Below are positions 43,015-51,887 of a stretch of DNA of 64,000 nucleotides, in pieces. Origin of the DNA: JAWXBR01 sp046595995 (GTDB taxonomy: Bacteria > Bacteroidota > Ignavibacteria > Kapaibacteriales > Kapaibacteriaceae); NCBI GenBank assembly GCA_046595995.1, contig JBKJNB010000037.1, positions 1 through 64,000 of the forward strand. The letters run 5' to 3'. The translations under genes were made by a program, and so were the position numbers. Every line of letters begins with the position of its first letter. The first letter of the stretch is position 1. The notes below the pieces were generated by a model, which was not told where the DNA came from, did no database searches, and worked only from the letters and a program-made list of their open reading frames with translations.

Positions 43015-44795
43015 GCAGCGACATACCGACGTTTTACGACATCGATCGTTCCGAGCGGGATTGCGTTAATGAGGCGACGTGTGTAGTCGTCTTTCGGGTT
43101 GGCATAGATTTCGTTTGCGGTACCAGTCTCCACAATCTTTCCAGCGTTCATTACTGCTATACGATCGCTGATGAACTTCACAACACTCAAGTCGTGGGAG
43201 ATAAAGATGTACGTAAGCTTGAATTCCTCGCGCAAATCCACGAGCAGATTAAGAACCTGAGCCTGAACGGATACGTCGAGAGCACTAACAGATTCATCAC
43301 AGATGAGGAGCTTGGGCTCGACGGCAAGGGCGCGTGCGATGCATATACGCTGACGCTGCCCGCCTGAAAATTCATGGGGATAGTTCGAAAAATGACGTCG
43401 CAGAAGACCCACCTTGTCTAGCAGGTACATAACGCGTTCGCGGCGCTCCGTGTCGTTCGCGCCAATGCCGTGTACCTGTAGAACTTCCATGATTGCGCTG
43501 CCAACGCTCAGGCGTGGATTCAGTGATGAATACGGATCTTGAAAGATGATTTGAAAATCTCTGCGTGTTGCTTTAAGGTCATGTGTGTCGAGTGAGCGGA
43601 CATCCTTGCCGTCAAAGATTACCGTACCACCTGTTGGCTCGACAAGACGTAGGACGGCACGGCCAGTAGTAGTCTTGCCACAACCCGATTCACCAACAAG
43701 ACCAAGTGTTTCGCCAGGTTTCACATTAAACGTGATGCCGTCTACAGCCTTTACGTAGCCAGTGACCTTGCCGAAGAGACCAGTCTTGATTGGAAAGTGG
43801 ACCTCGAGATTCGTGACTTCGAGAAGCGGTTTCTCAGTAGCGAGCGACGCATTGCGTGCGTCGATTTCAGCGGGCGAAAATTCGAGTTCGTGTACTCGGT
43901 GCTCAACCGTGTCATGCATACGCTCGACGATTGTACCGTCGGGCATCTCGTCCATGAAGTCACGTACCGTCGGCAGAATGCGAAGCTTCTTATCGAGACG
44001 TGGCCGGCAGGCCAGGAGCCCCTTCGTGTAGGGGTGCTGCGGGTCTTCGAAGATTTGCTGTACAGGCCCCTTTTCAACAATCTTGCCACGATACATTACA
44101 ATTACGTCGTCTGCAATCTCTGCAATAACACCGAGGTCGTGTGTGATGAACATCATGCTCATTCCGCGGTCTTGCTGAAGCTGACGCATGAGGTCGAGGA
44201 TTGTCGCTTGCACGGTAACGTCGAGCGCAGTGGTGGGCTCGTCGGCAATAAGGAGCTCTGGGTTACAAGACATCGCCATTGCAATCATCACGCGCTGTTT
44301 TTGTCCGCCCGAAAGCTGGTGCGGATACGACACCATCATGTTTTCCGGACGTGGCAGTTGCACTTCATTCATTAGGTGGAGCGTACGCTTGGTCGCTTCC
44401 GCCGTACTTACTTTCTGATGAAGTTTAATAGCCTCGATAATCTGATCGCCACACGTAAACACCGGATTCAGCGACGTCATGGGCTCCTGAAAGATCATGG
44501 CGATGCGATTACCGCGGTAGTCGCGCATTCTGTCTTCGGACACCTTTAGCAGGTCTGTAATCGAGCCATCCGGTTCGTGCAGTAGCACCTGGCCACTCAG
44601 GATACGTCCGGGTGGGTCCTGAATGAGCCGCATAACGCTCAGGCTGGTTACGGACTTACCCGAACCCGACTCGCCAACGATGCCAAGGGTGCGGCCTTTG
44701 TTCACGGAAAAACTCACGTCGTCTACGGCACGCACGGTGTACGTATCGGAGCGAAACTCGGTAACGAGGTTGGAGACTTCTAGCAACGGTGTCAT
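43011..44795 (-). CDS. Fused DppD-DppF-type peptide ABC ATPase
   Basis: 594 residues with two complete ATPase halves. First: Walker A GESGSGKSVTSLSVMRL (~37), Q-loop FQEPMTSLNPVF, signature LSGGQKQRVMIAMAM, Walker B LLIADEPTTALD. Second: Walker A GESGCGKTTTGRAVLRL (~370), FQDPYSSLNPRL, FSGGQRQRICIARAL, LLICDESVSALD. Each half ends with the oligopeptide-ABC C-terminal region (PYTKGLLACRPRL; DDYTRRLINAIP). Import of di/oligopeptides or nickel is the family role; no permease or binding-protein gene lies nearby. Confidence 0.93.
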   Translation of the reverse strand: MTPLLEVSNLVTEFRSDTYTVRAVDDVSFSVNKGRTLGIVGESGSGKSVTSLSVMRLIQDPPGRILSGQVLLHEPDGSITDLLKVSEDRMRDYRGNRIAMIFQEPMTSLNPVFTCGDQIIEAIKLHQKVSTAEATKRTLHLMNEVQLPRPENMMVSYPHQLSGGQKQRVMIAMAMSCNPELLIADEPTTALDVTVQATILDLMRQLQQDRGMSMMFITHDLGVIAEIADDVIVMYRGKIVEKGPVQQIFEDPQHPYTKGLLACRPRLDKKLRILPTVRDFMDEMPDGTIVERMHDTVEHRVHELEFSPAEIDARNASLATEKPLLEVTNLEVHFPIKTGLFGKVTGYVKAVDGITFNVKPGETLGLVGESGCGKTTTGRAVLRLVEPTGGTVIFDGKDVRSLDTHDLKATRRDFQIIFQDPYSSLNPRLSVGSAIMEVLQVHGIGANDTERRERVMYLLDKVGLLRRHFSNYPHEFSGGQRQRICIARALAVEPKLLICDESVSALDVSVQAQVLNLLVDLREEFKLTYIFISHDLSVVKFISDRIAVMNAGKIVETGTANEIYANPKDDYTRRLINAIPLGTIDVVKRRYVAA

Positions 44796-44804
44796 TAGGC
44801 GAAT

Positions 44805-46112
44805 CTAGGCAGACTGTGAGGATTTCAGGGCGCGGACTTCGCGCGTTAGGTAAGCGTTCGCGAGGAGACGTCCGATGCTCATTGCGGCTGCAGCAGCGAT
44901 TGCCCCCGGCCAAGAGGTAAATGCCACGAGGCATGCCATTACGAAGGCAACCGACACAACTTCTGTTACGGTGGAAAGCGTCACGGCTACATTGCGTCGC
45001 GACGTAATGAGAATAGAACGCTGTACCGAATACATAACGGCCACAGTGGGTAGTACAATGAGAAGTTGCGCGGGCAACACAGCAAACGCTGCCAGCTCAT
45101 CGGTGAGACCATACACATGCTTATATACGAGGTCGATAAGCGGCGTGAACACCAACAAACCCAGCATCACCGTGGTACCACCTGCGATGTACCAGCCAAC
45201 ACGTCGAATCACGGCCTCATTCTCGCGCTTTTCACCCATCAATGCAATTCCAACTTCTTGATAGGAGAAGCCAAAGCTTCTGAATAAAAACACCATAGAG
45301 TCGACAACGGGAAGCACAGCGAGAGAAATTATTGGTAGCGGTGCTCGATTCATAAATATGGTTAGCATCGGCATTACGGCAAAACTGATGAACGAGGTCA
45401 TTGCAAGTGGTAAGTGGAATCTGAAGATTTCCCTTTGTGTAAGGGGCTGCCTCGCCGGAACTCCCTCGGGTGGCTCGTCGGGCAGATTGGCGATAACCTT
45501 CTTCGCCATAAACCGGGTAGTAAACGCTTCGGCAACAACACCGCAGCTAAGTCCAAGCGTGCCGATCAGCGCCCCTGGCAACGAATTCGAAAGCACAAGA
45601 AGTCCGGCCGAACCCGCCATTACAGTAAAGCGCACAATCGTGCCCATTGCAACCAAACGGGTGTGACCGTGGCGTATAAGGACGCCTTGCATCGACCGCC
45701 GAAAACCCACTGCAGCAGGAAACGGAATCATGCCTGTCAGCGCCCAATGCATGGGTACAGCAATGTCCATGGGGAGATTCAGGATGCTTAGCGCCAACAA
45801 ATCGTAAATCGGAGGCATCACGATTAACACCATGCCCACGGTGACAAGAAGGTTCACCTTGAAAACGTATTTCTTCAGTTCTGCGAGCGAGGCTTTATCC
45901 CTAGCCAGGGCAACCGTCATCGTTAACAGGTGGATGACTGGCGACTCAATGAGCATGCCTACGGCAATTGCTACACCGTAGGCGGCAAGGTTGAGTGTGG
46001 GGTCTGCAAGGCGGGCAATAATGGCCGTAAGGACAGGTCCTTCGGCGCCCATCATTAACCATGTAGCACAGAGCGGAATCCAGAAACGAAAGACGTCGCG
46101 AGTTGACAGCAT
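44805..46112 (-). CDS. MOP/MATE-like exporter, resembling ANKH-type proteins
   Basis: 435 residues from ATG 46112 (MLSTRDVFRFWIPLC) with about 12 hydrophobic helices in two similar halves, each starting with a xxFRFxxPL motif (RDVFRFWIPLC and REIFRFHLPLAMTSF). The start LFRFxIPLC and the EGPVLTAIIARL segment recall both MATE exporters and the ANKH family. Substrate unknown. The ATG at 46112 is only 17 nt from the divergent start at 46130, so the longer frame to 46160 is impossible without overlapping that gene. Confidence 0.72.
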   Translation of the reverse strand: MLSTRDVFRFWIPLCATWLMMGAEGPVLTAIIARLADPTLNLAAYGVAIAVGMLIESPVIHLLTMTVALARDKASLAELKKYVFKVNLLVTVGMVLIVMPPIYDLLALSILNLPMDIAVPMHWALTGMIPFPAAVGFRRSMQGVLIRHGHTRLVAMGTIVRFTVMAGSAGLLVLSNSLPGALIGTLGLSCGVVAEAFTTRFMAKKVIANLPDEPPEGVPARQPLTQREIFRFHLPLAMTSFISFAVMPMLTIFMNRAPLPIISLAVLPVVDSMVFLFRSFGFSYQEVGIALMGEKRENEAVIRRVGWYIAGGTTVMLGLLVFTPLIDLVYKHVYGLTDELAAFAVLPAQLLIVLPTVAVMYSVQRSILITSRRNVAVTLSTVTEVVSVAFVMACLVAFTSWPGAIAAAAAMSIGRLLANAYLTREVRALKSSQSA

Positions 46113-46115
46113 CTG

Positions 46116-46127
46116 TGCAATATTGCA
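46116..46127. promoter_or_regulatory. 12-bp perfect palindrome between divergent starts
   Basis: TGCAATATTGCA is its own reverse complement. It lies 3 nt before the minus-strand ATG (46112) and 2 nt before the plus-strand ATG (46130), so it fills nearly the whole spacer. On each strand it gives TATTGCA just before the start codon. It could be an operator for both genes and part of both promoters. Confidence 0.5.
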
Positions 46128-46129
46128 GT

Positions 46130-46654
46130 ATGCGTTATGAAGATGTGCAGAAGACCCCACACGGACTGAAGATTCTTCTCGGTGCGGTCCTAGTTATATC
46201 GATCGTCATCAACATGGCGGTACTTGTTGCAATCATGCAGGGCAACGATCCGGAGGCGTCCTCAGATCTTGGCTGGCTTCAACCCGGCGCATGGCTGATT
46301 ATCGCGCCTTTGATTATCATGTTTACATTCTTCATCTTCACCAGTGCAAAAATGTGGGTGTGGGTAGACGACGATGAGATCCGTGTTCGGATGCGTCCAT
46401 TTCACATTGCGGATAAACACATCCGCTGGTCGGATGTCAAGTCGTTTGAAGTACGTGATGTAAGCCCCTTCGGAGAGTTCGGCGGATGGGGAATCCGCTG
46501 GAATCCGTTCAATGGGAAAACGGGCTACATCTGGGGCGGTAAAGATGGCGTCGAGCTCACGCTTAACGACGGAAAGCGCGTCGTGATAACGGTTGCTGAT
46601 GGCGACGAGCTACGTAACAGCCTAGCAGCAATCCAAAGAGTAACGACACCGTGA
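46130..46654 (+). CDS. Membrane protein with PH-like domain, unknown function
   Basis: 174 residues from ATG 46130. Two hydrophobic helices (LKILLGAVLVISIVINMAVLVAIM, ~13-36, and PGAWLIIAPLIIMFTFFIFTSAKMWVW, ~52-78) form a hairpin. A small beta-rich domain follows, resembling bacterial PH/DUF3093-like modules (DDDEIRVRMRPFHIADKHIRWSDVKSFEVRDVSPFGEF...GGKDGVELTLNDGKRVVITV). No function is known. Its stop and the next ATG overlap as TGATG. Confidence 0.68.
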   Translation: MRYEDVQKTPHGLKILLGAVLVISIVINMAVLVAIMQGNDPEASSDLGWLQPGAWLIIAPLIIMFTFFIFTSAKMWVWVDDDEIRVRMRPFHIADKHIRWSDVKSFEVRDVSPFGEFGGWGIRWNPFNGKTGYIWGGKDGVELTLNDGKRVVITVADGDELRNSLAAIQRVTTP

Positions 46655-47853
46655 TGCCTGCCACCAGCCACTACACCTTACGCGTCATTCTCGTTGCAAC
46701 TGTTCTCGCCGCCACGAACTGCGTTGCTGTTCGTGCAGCAGATACGATTCGTCTGTGCACGTATAATTCGTTGAGGTTTTCGCAGTCGAACGAAGATGGA
46801 CGTGTTCCGCTGTTTCATCAGATTCTTGACTCACTACGGCCAGACATTATGGTGTGTCAGGAAGTAGAAGATGCTACGCTCGCCGTGCGTTTTATTACGG
46901 ACGTGCTCACATTCGCACCATTTGCATCGAGTCCGTTCATCGACGGCCCGGATACCGACAATCAACTACTTTACGATCAGAGTAAGTTCACGTTTATCAG
47001 CCAACGCCGTATCTCAACTACGCTGCGCGATATCGCCGAGTTTACTGTTGTGACCGTTCCAACGAACGGCGTTCAGCCAGACACAATCGTGTTGTATTCT
47101 GTCCATCTCAAAGCCTCTGACGGTAGTAGCGAAGCCGCACAGCGGGCTGCGGAGGTCAATAGGCTCATGTCTTCGGTTACGGCACACCGTTATGCCATTA
47201 TCTTAGGCGACTTAAACCTGTACACTCCCAATGAAGCTGCTTATAAGTCGATTACTGGGGCGTCGGCCGTTAGACGGTTTGTAGATCCGTTAGGCACGAA
47301 TTGGGTGCGCGACGTCGCATCGTCTGCAGCCATTTACACCCAATGCACGCGGATGACGAACCTCGGCTCGTGTGGTGGGGGCGTTACAGGCGGACTCGAC
47401 GATCGCTTCGACTTCATCTTCGTTAGCGAGGCGTTTGCCCCACGAATTGTACCCGGCTCGTACCGTCCGTTTGGCAACGACGGCGTGCCCAGATTAAATG
47501 CGAGCATCGACGAGCCCCCTAACACACTTGTCTCTGCTTCGATGGCAGCAGCACTCAAGTGCGCGTCAGACCACTTACCACTTTCGGTAGACATTATTGT
47601 TGGCGAAACGCCCGCAGGTATCGACGACATCGAGCAGCCATTCGCTATATCAGCAAACCCATCGTCCGGACGTTTTCAGGTTGCATTTCTTACCCCAGGG
47701 TTACCACTACGTGTCTATGATACTCGTGGTAAACTTATTTATGAAGGCGAAGTGCTAAACAACGTTGCAATCATCGATCTTACGAATCGGCCAGTTGGCG
47801 TATATCAGCTTCGCCATGCCAACCGCACGCTGCAGTTGTTGATTGCTCGGTAA
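46654..47853 (+). CDS. Secreted endonuclease/exonuclease/phosphatase-family protein with T9SS sorting domain
   Basis: 399 residues; ATG 46654 shares one base with the previous stop. Signal peptide YTLRVILVATVLAATNCVAVRA. EEP fold motifs: LCTYNSLRF (metal Asn, ~38), VCQEVED (metal Glu, ~70), YSVHLKAS (~150), ILGDLNLYTPNEA (Asp-x-Asn, ~185), DRFDFIFVSE and a final SDHLPLSVDI (Asp-His, ~310), so the active site is complete. The C-terminus (ISANPSSGRFQVAF...GVYQLRHANRTLQLLIAR) is a sorting domain. Likely an extracellular nuclease or phosphodiesterase. Confidence 0.87.
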   Translation: MPATSHYTLRVILVATVLAATNCVAVRAADTIRLCTYNSLRFSQSNEDGRVPLFHQILDSLRPDIMVCQEVEDATLAVRFITDVLTFAPFASSPFIDGPDTDNQLLYDQSKFTFISQRRISTTLRDIAEFTVVTVPTNGVQPDTIVLYSVHLKASDGSSEAAQRAAEVNRLMSSVTAHRYAIILGDLNLYTPNEAAYKSITGASAVRRFVDPLGTNWVRDVASSAAIYTQCTRMTNLGSCGGGVTGGLDDRFDFIFVSEAFAPRIVPGSYRPFGNDGVPRLNASIDEPPNTLVSASMAAALKCASDHLPLSVDIIVGETPAGIDDIEQPFAISANPSSGRFQVAFLTPGLPLRVYDTRGKLIYEGEVLNNVAIIDLTNRPVGVYQLRHANRTLQLLIAR

Positions 47854-47883
47854 CCACTGTTTGCATTTCGATAGTTGCCATAG

Positions 47884-48858
47884 TTAGTAGCCGAGAAGCC
47901 AAGCGAAGATCAACGGAGCAACAATTGTTGCATCGCTCTCAATGATGTATTTCGGCGTTTCGATGCCGAGCTTGCCCCACGTTATCTTTTCATTGGGCAC
48001 CGCTCCGCTATACGAACCATACGATGTGGTTGAGTCGGAGATCTGACAGAAGTATGACCAGAATGGTGTGTCTTCGCGCTCGAGATCCTGGTGCAGCATT
48101 GGCACGACACAGATTGGGAAGTCGCCTGCAATGCCACCACCGATTTGAAAAAATCCGATGCCCTTTCCACCCGAGTTTGCTGTGTACCAGTCTGCAAGCC
48201 ACATCATGTACTCGATGCCACTCTTCATTGTTGTTGCTTGCAACTCACCTGTCACGCAATACGAAGCGAAGATGTTGCCCATCGTTGAGTCTTCCCAGCC
48301 CGGACAGATGATTGGCAGATTTTTCTCAGCAGCCGCAAGCATCCATGAGTCCTTTGGATCGATCTGATAGTACTGCTCCATCTCACGGCTCAGCAGCATC
48401 TTGTACATGAACTCATGGGGCAAGAAGCGCTCGCCCCCTTCTTGAGCCCCTTGCCATTGTTTAAAGATGTGCTTCTGGATGCGTCGGAATGCTTCTTCTT
48501 CGGGTATGCACGTGTCTGTGACGCGGTTGAAGCCATCCTGTAACAGATCCCATTCTTCTTGCGGACCCAAGTCGCGGTAGTGTGGCACGCGCTTGTAGTA
48601 ATCGTGCGCTACGAGGTTCATGATGTCCTCTTCGAGGTTGGCGCCGGTGCACGAAATAATCTGGACCTTGTCCTGACGAATCATTTCGGCCAGGGTTTTG
48701 CCGAGCTCGGCAGTACTCATGGCTCCGGCTAGGGTTATCATCATCTTGCCGCCCTCGGCAAGGTGCTTCTCGTAGCCCTTGGCAGCGTCGATGAGAGCCG
48801 CTGCGTTAAAGTGTAGATAGTGTGCTTCGATGAAGGTAGAGACTGGACCACGAGCCAT
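47884..48858 (-). CDS. Deoxyhypusine synthase-like protein
   Basis: 324 residues from ATG 48858 (MARGPVSTFIEAHYLHFNAAAL); the frame extends upstream but the added residues are Lys/Asn-rich and atypical. Family hallmarks: GGKMMITLAGAMSTAELGKTLAEMI (NAD site), SCTGANLEEDIMNLVAHDYYKRVPHYRDL, and the region holding the eukaryotic active-site Lys, VPNEKITWGKLGIETPKYIIESDATIVAPL. Bacteria lack eIF5A, and characterised bacterial homologues act on polyamines, for example making homospermidine; which applies here is unknown. Converges with the EEP gene 31 nt away. Confidence 0.9.
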   Translation of the reverse strand: MARGPVSTFIEAHYLHFNAAALIDAAKGYEKHLAEGGKMMITLAGAMSTAELGKTLAEMIRQDKVQIISCTGANLEEDIMNLVAHDYYKRVPHYRDLGPQEEWDLLQDGFNRVTDTCIPEEEAFRRIQKHIFKQWQGAQEGGERFLPHEFMYKMLLSREMEQYYQIDPKDSWMLAAAEKNLPIICPGWEDSTMGNIFASYCVTGELQATTMKSGIEYMMWLADWYTANSGGKGIGFFQIGGGIAGDFPICVVPMLHQDLEREDTPFWSYFCQISDSTTSYGSYSGAVPNEKITWGKLGIETPKYIIESDATIVAPLIFAWLLGY

Positions 48859-48895
48859 TGTTTTGTTCCTTGTTTTATGCTTTTTTTTCGGGTAG

Positions 48896-48903
48896 CAAAG
48901 ATA
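48896..48903 (-). promoter_or_regulatory. TAnnTTTG element upstream of the deoxyhypusine synthase-like gene
   Basis: TATCTTTG on the minus strand, exact match to the -7 consensus, 37 nt before ATG 48858. A run of eight A then follows on the same strand in the leader. No clear -33 TTTG was found at 17-23 nt. Confidence 0.35.
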
Positions 48904-48925
48904 GTTCTGCGCTGCCTTGCGTTTG

Positions 48926-48933
48926 TATCTTCG
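48926..48933 (+). promoter_or_regulatory. TATCTTCG element next to the AI-2E-family start
   Basis: TATCTTCG (TAnnTTTG with one T to C) ends 3 nt before ATG 48937. As a -7 element it would put the first transcribed base at the start codon. Confidence 0.35.
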
Positions 48934-48936
48934 CAA

Positions 48937-50061
48937 ATGCAAAGTGCAAATCGAACCATCGTTGTCACGCTCACTATACTCGCAGTCATCGCATCTGGCG
49001 TGGTTATTCGCGAGTTACAGAGCATTCTCATACCCTTCGTCCTTGCCGGCTTGCTCTCAGTCGTCTACCGACCCTTGGTCACGAAGATGCGCACATGGAA
49101 GATTCCCATGGCGCTCTGCCTCCTTGCAGTGCTTGTTGTTACCGCAGGTGCGTTGTGGGGCATGTACATGATTATCTCGCTTAGTGTCGATGCTGCCATA
49201 GCGAAAGCACCGGAGTATCAGACGCGCATTAGCCAGTTGAACATTGAGTTTACTGACTTCATTAAGCGTTTTTCAAAGACGTTGTCTCTTCGCCCAGGCA
49301 CGATAAAGCCAGAGACTTGGCTAAACGCAGATTCTGTGGCTAGTGCAGCTTCAAGTGTTGCGAATAGCCTTGTTGGGTTTGCTGGTGACAGTGTTCTCAT
49401 TCTGCTGTTCTTGATTTTCATGATACCTGGCGGCGAGTACTTTGCACGCAAGCTGCGCTTTGCCTTCGATGGTGTAACTACGTTCGACGTCGTTGCTGTT
49501 TATCGCGCAGTGAATGAGAAAGTACGTCGGTACCTTGGCATCAAAACGATTCTGAACGCCGTCGTGGCCGTGTTGACGTATGTGGTACTCCTGATTTGGG
49601 GCGTGGACTTCGCAGAGCTCATTGCCTTACTCACGTTCCTAATGCACTATTTGCCGAATGTTGGTTCATTCTTGTCTACTGTCATACCCGGTGTAGTTGC
49701 ACTCGTGCAATTCGGCAGTCTCGGAGAGGCACTACTTATCGTACTGATCCTCATTGTGCTGCAGAACATCATCGGTAACATCATTGAGCCGAAGGTCATG
49801 GGAACGAGCCTCGATCTAAGTCCGGTACTCGTTCTCTTCGCCCTGGCGTTCTGGGGCTGGATGTGGGGCGTGGTGGGCATGATTCTATCGGTACCCATCA
49901 TGTCTGTAACGAAGGTTGTGCTCGAGAACGTTCCGTCAACAAAGCCCTTTGCCATCCTTATGGGCGGCAACCTGAAGCCAACGACGCACAAGGTTGACCC
50001 GAAGGTCAGCACCCCAAAGATGCCTCAGGGATTCGAATCAGACAGCCCTAATACTGCCTGA
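48937..50061 (+). CDS. AI-2E family (PerM/YdiK-like) membrane protein
   Basis: 374 residues from ATG 48937 (MQSANRTIVVTLTILAVIASG). Typical topology: paired N-terminal helices, a ~100-residue amphipathic soluble part (AKAPEYQTRISQLNIEFTDFIKRFSK), then five to six helices including LTFLMHYLPNVGSFLSTVIPGVVALVQFG and the family signature IEPKVMGTSLDLSPVLVLFALAFWGWMWGVVGMILSVP. Members export small molecules or act as Na+/H+ antiporters; the substrate cannot be inferred. It starts a plus-strand unit with the ABC ATPase and dapB. Confidence 0.9.
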   Translation: MQSANRTIVVTLTILAVIASGVVIRELQSILIPFVLAGLLSVVYRPLVTKMRTWKIPMALCLLAVLVVTAGALWGMYMIISLSVDAAIAKAPEYQTRISQLNIEFTDFIKRFSKTLSLRPGTIKPETWLNADSVASAASSVANSLVGFAGDSVLILLFLIFMIPGGEYFARKLRFAFDGVTTFDVVAVYRAVNEKVRRYLGIKTILNAVVAVLTYVVLLIWGVDFAELIALLTFLMHYLPNVGSFLSTVIPGVVALVQFGSLGEALLIVLILIVLQNIIGNIIEPKVMGTSLDLSPVLVLFALAFWGWMWGVVGMILSVPIMSVTKVVLENVPSTKPFAILMGGNLKPTTHKVDPKVSTPKMPQGFESDSPNTA

Positions 50062-50081
50062 GCCGCTACAGCGAATACACC

Positions 50082-50732
50082 ATGCACATTGAACTTCAAG
50101 ATGTATCGGTTTCATATGGCGGCATCCCCGCATTGCGCAATGTGTCATTCGCACACACTGGCGGCACCGTTGTATTAACTGGTCCGAGCGGCGCCGGTAA
50201 GACCACCTTGCTGCGCGTTATTATGGCTGACATACTTCCCACAACTGGCACGGTGCTCGTAGATGGGTCCGCCACGCAGAAACTGCGTGGCAGGGACATA
50301 CGCACACTTCGCAAACGCTTAGGCATTGTGCATCAGCACTGTCGCCTTATCAGTGTCTACACCGTGTATCAGAACGTGATCATGCCTCTCGCACTTTCGG
50401 GCCTCTCGCGTGCTGATGCAAACAAACTCTGTCTCGAGCAACTCGCAGATCTTGGTATTAGCTATGTGCGCAACAAGCTGCCAGACCAACTTTCTGGTGG
50501 TGAGCGTCAGTTGGCAGGTATTGCTCGCGCACTCGTAACGAAGCCAGACGTGCTTATTGCAGATGAGCCAACGGGCACGTTAGACGATGGCACAACAGCA
50601 ACTGTCATTGACGTTTTGAAGAATGCGGCGGCACAGAATACCGGAGTGATCTTGTCCACGCACAGCACCTTACTAGCCGCGGCGTTTGCCGATGCAACGA
50701 AAGTGCAGATTCACGAAGGAAGTGTTGTATGA
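50082..50732 (+). CDS. ABC transporter ATPase, FtsE/LolD-like
   Basis: 216 residues with Walker A GPSGAGKTT (~36), Q-loop VHQHCRLISVYTVYQNV, signature LSGGERQLAGIARAL and Walker B VLIADEPTGTLDD. The 'ADEPTGTLD' form and the Arg-rich region RDIRTLRKRLGIVHQHCRLI are typical of the FtsE/LolD/MacB branch. The FtsX-type permease is not next to it, so I do not assign ftsE. It ends in an ATGA overlap with dapB. Confidence 0.85.
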   Translation: MHIELQDVSVSYGGIPALRNVSFAHTGGTVVLTGPSGAGKTTLLRVIMADILPTTGTVLVDGSATQKLRGRDIRTLRKRLGIVHQHCRLISVYTVYQNVIMPLALSGLSRADANKLCLEQLADLGISYVRNKLPDQLSGGERQLAGIARALVTKPDVLIADEPTGTLDDGTTATVIDVLKNAAAQNTGVILSTHSTLLAAAFADATKVQIHEGSVV

Positions 50733-51427
50733 CACGTGTTGTGTTGTTGGGTTATGGTGCGATGGGCCGTGAACTCGAACGACTTGCACCTGCGGCTGGA
50801 TGTGTTGTAGTTGGAGTGTATGATGAGGCCAGGCCCATTACCGAACAATCGTCGGACGAATACGATGTGGCCATCGACTTCACGTTGCCACATGTCATTG
50901 CTACGAACGTGAAGTCCGTATGTGCTCATCGTCGCAACATGGTAATCGGCACAACAGGTTGGTACGATAGAATGTCCGAAGTGATGGCGATGCAGACTGC
51001 TACCGGAACCGGCATCGTTTGGGGATCGAACTTCAGCGTTGGCGTTCAGATGTTCTTTAGAGTTGTGCGTGAAGCTTCGCGGCTTGCTAATGCTCTGCCG
51101 GAATACAGTGTGGCCATACGTGAGTGGCATCACACGCGAAAGAAAGACAGTCCAAGCGGTACGGCAGTCACGATGCGCAACATCGTGCTCAATGAAATGC
51201 CACGGATAACATCCGTCGACATCGAATCGACGCGAGAAGGTGACATCGTTGGCAAACATGTCGCCGCGTTCATGGGCCCGCATGACACAATCGACATCAT
51301 CCATGACGCAGCCGACAGAGCAGGCTTTGCAATGGGTGCGCTTCAGGCGGCACGCTGGATACACGGACGCACCGGTTGGTACGACTTTACCGACGTCTTT
51401 GAACAAGTAGTCGCCGCGCAGCCGTAA
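50729..51427 (+). CDS. dapB: 4-hydroxy-tetrahydrodipicolinate reductase
   Basis: Second committed step of lysine/diaminopimelate synthesis. N-terminal dinucleotide motif LLGYGAMGRE, VIGTTGWYD (~75), the catalytic signature EWHHTRKKDSPSGTA near 132-146 (catalytic His pair and Lys), and the C-terminal substrate part AGFAMGALQAARWIHGRTGWYDFTDV. At 232 residues it is slightly shorter than many DapB. Confidence 0.95.
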   Translation: MTRVVLLGYGAMGRELERLAPAAGCVVVGVYDEARPITEQSSDEYDVAIDFTLPHVIATNVKSVCAHRRNMVIGTTGWYDRMSEVMAMQTATGTGIVWGSNFSVGVQMFFRVVREASRLANALPEYSVAIREWHHTRKKDSPSGTAVTMRNIVLNEMPRITSVDIESTREGDIVGKHVAAFMGPHDTIDIIHDAADRAGFAMGALQAARWIHGRTGWYDFTDVFEQVVAAQP

Positions 51428-51444
51428 CCGACACCAACACACCG

Positions 51445-51885
51445 ATGCCCCAGATTCCTATATCATCCTTTTTCCTCGCCTGTGTAGCGTTTGCAATTCT
51501 GTCCGGCTGCGCATCTTCGAGTACGACGAACACCACAACCTCGCCGCCGAAGACTGAGACGACCATAGGGACACCGCGTCTGCGATTTAGTCCGCCTGTT
51601 CTTGTAACGACCCCCGACTCGCTGGGCTTTGTAACAGCGCGAGTGTACATACACAATGATGGTGGCGGCACACTCACGATGACTGAAGTCAAGGCATCAT
51701 GCGGTTGCGCCGGGGCGTCGGTGCAGCGGCCCAAGGCAACTGCTACGGACTCAGGAATGATCTATCTCCAGATAAACGCGAAATCATTTACTCAAGACAT
51801 CAACAATGTCGACTTCTCCGTGAAGAGTAACGCCGACAACTCACCAACAGTCTTTCGCGCAATTATCCATCTCTCTAAGCCTTAA
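51445..51885 (+). CDS. DUF1573-type lipoprotein
   Basis: 146 residues with a lipoprotein signal (FFLACVAFAILSGC, Cys22) and a Thr/Ser-rich linker. The C-terminal immunoglobulin-like domain has the DUF1573 pattern (TARVYIHNDGGGTLTMTEVKASCGCAGASV), including the conserved SCGC motif. Function unknown; common in FCB bacteria. It starts 17 nt after dapB and ends 2 nt before the EVE gene. Confidence 0.82.
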   Translation: MPQIPISSFFLACVAFAILSGCASSSTTNTTTSPPKTETTIGTPRLRFSPPVLVTTPDSLGFVTARVYIHNDGGGTLTMTEVKASCGCAGASVQRPKATATDSGMIYLQINAKSFTQDINNVDFSVKSNADNSPTVFRAIIHLSKP

Positions 51886-51887
51886 CG

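Noticed and set aside
50082..50732. Assignment as ftsE
   Set aside because: No ftsX-like permease follows; the gene is coupled to dapB, and LolD/MacB-type ATPases share the same motifs.
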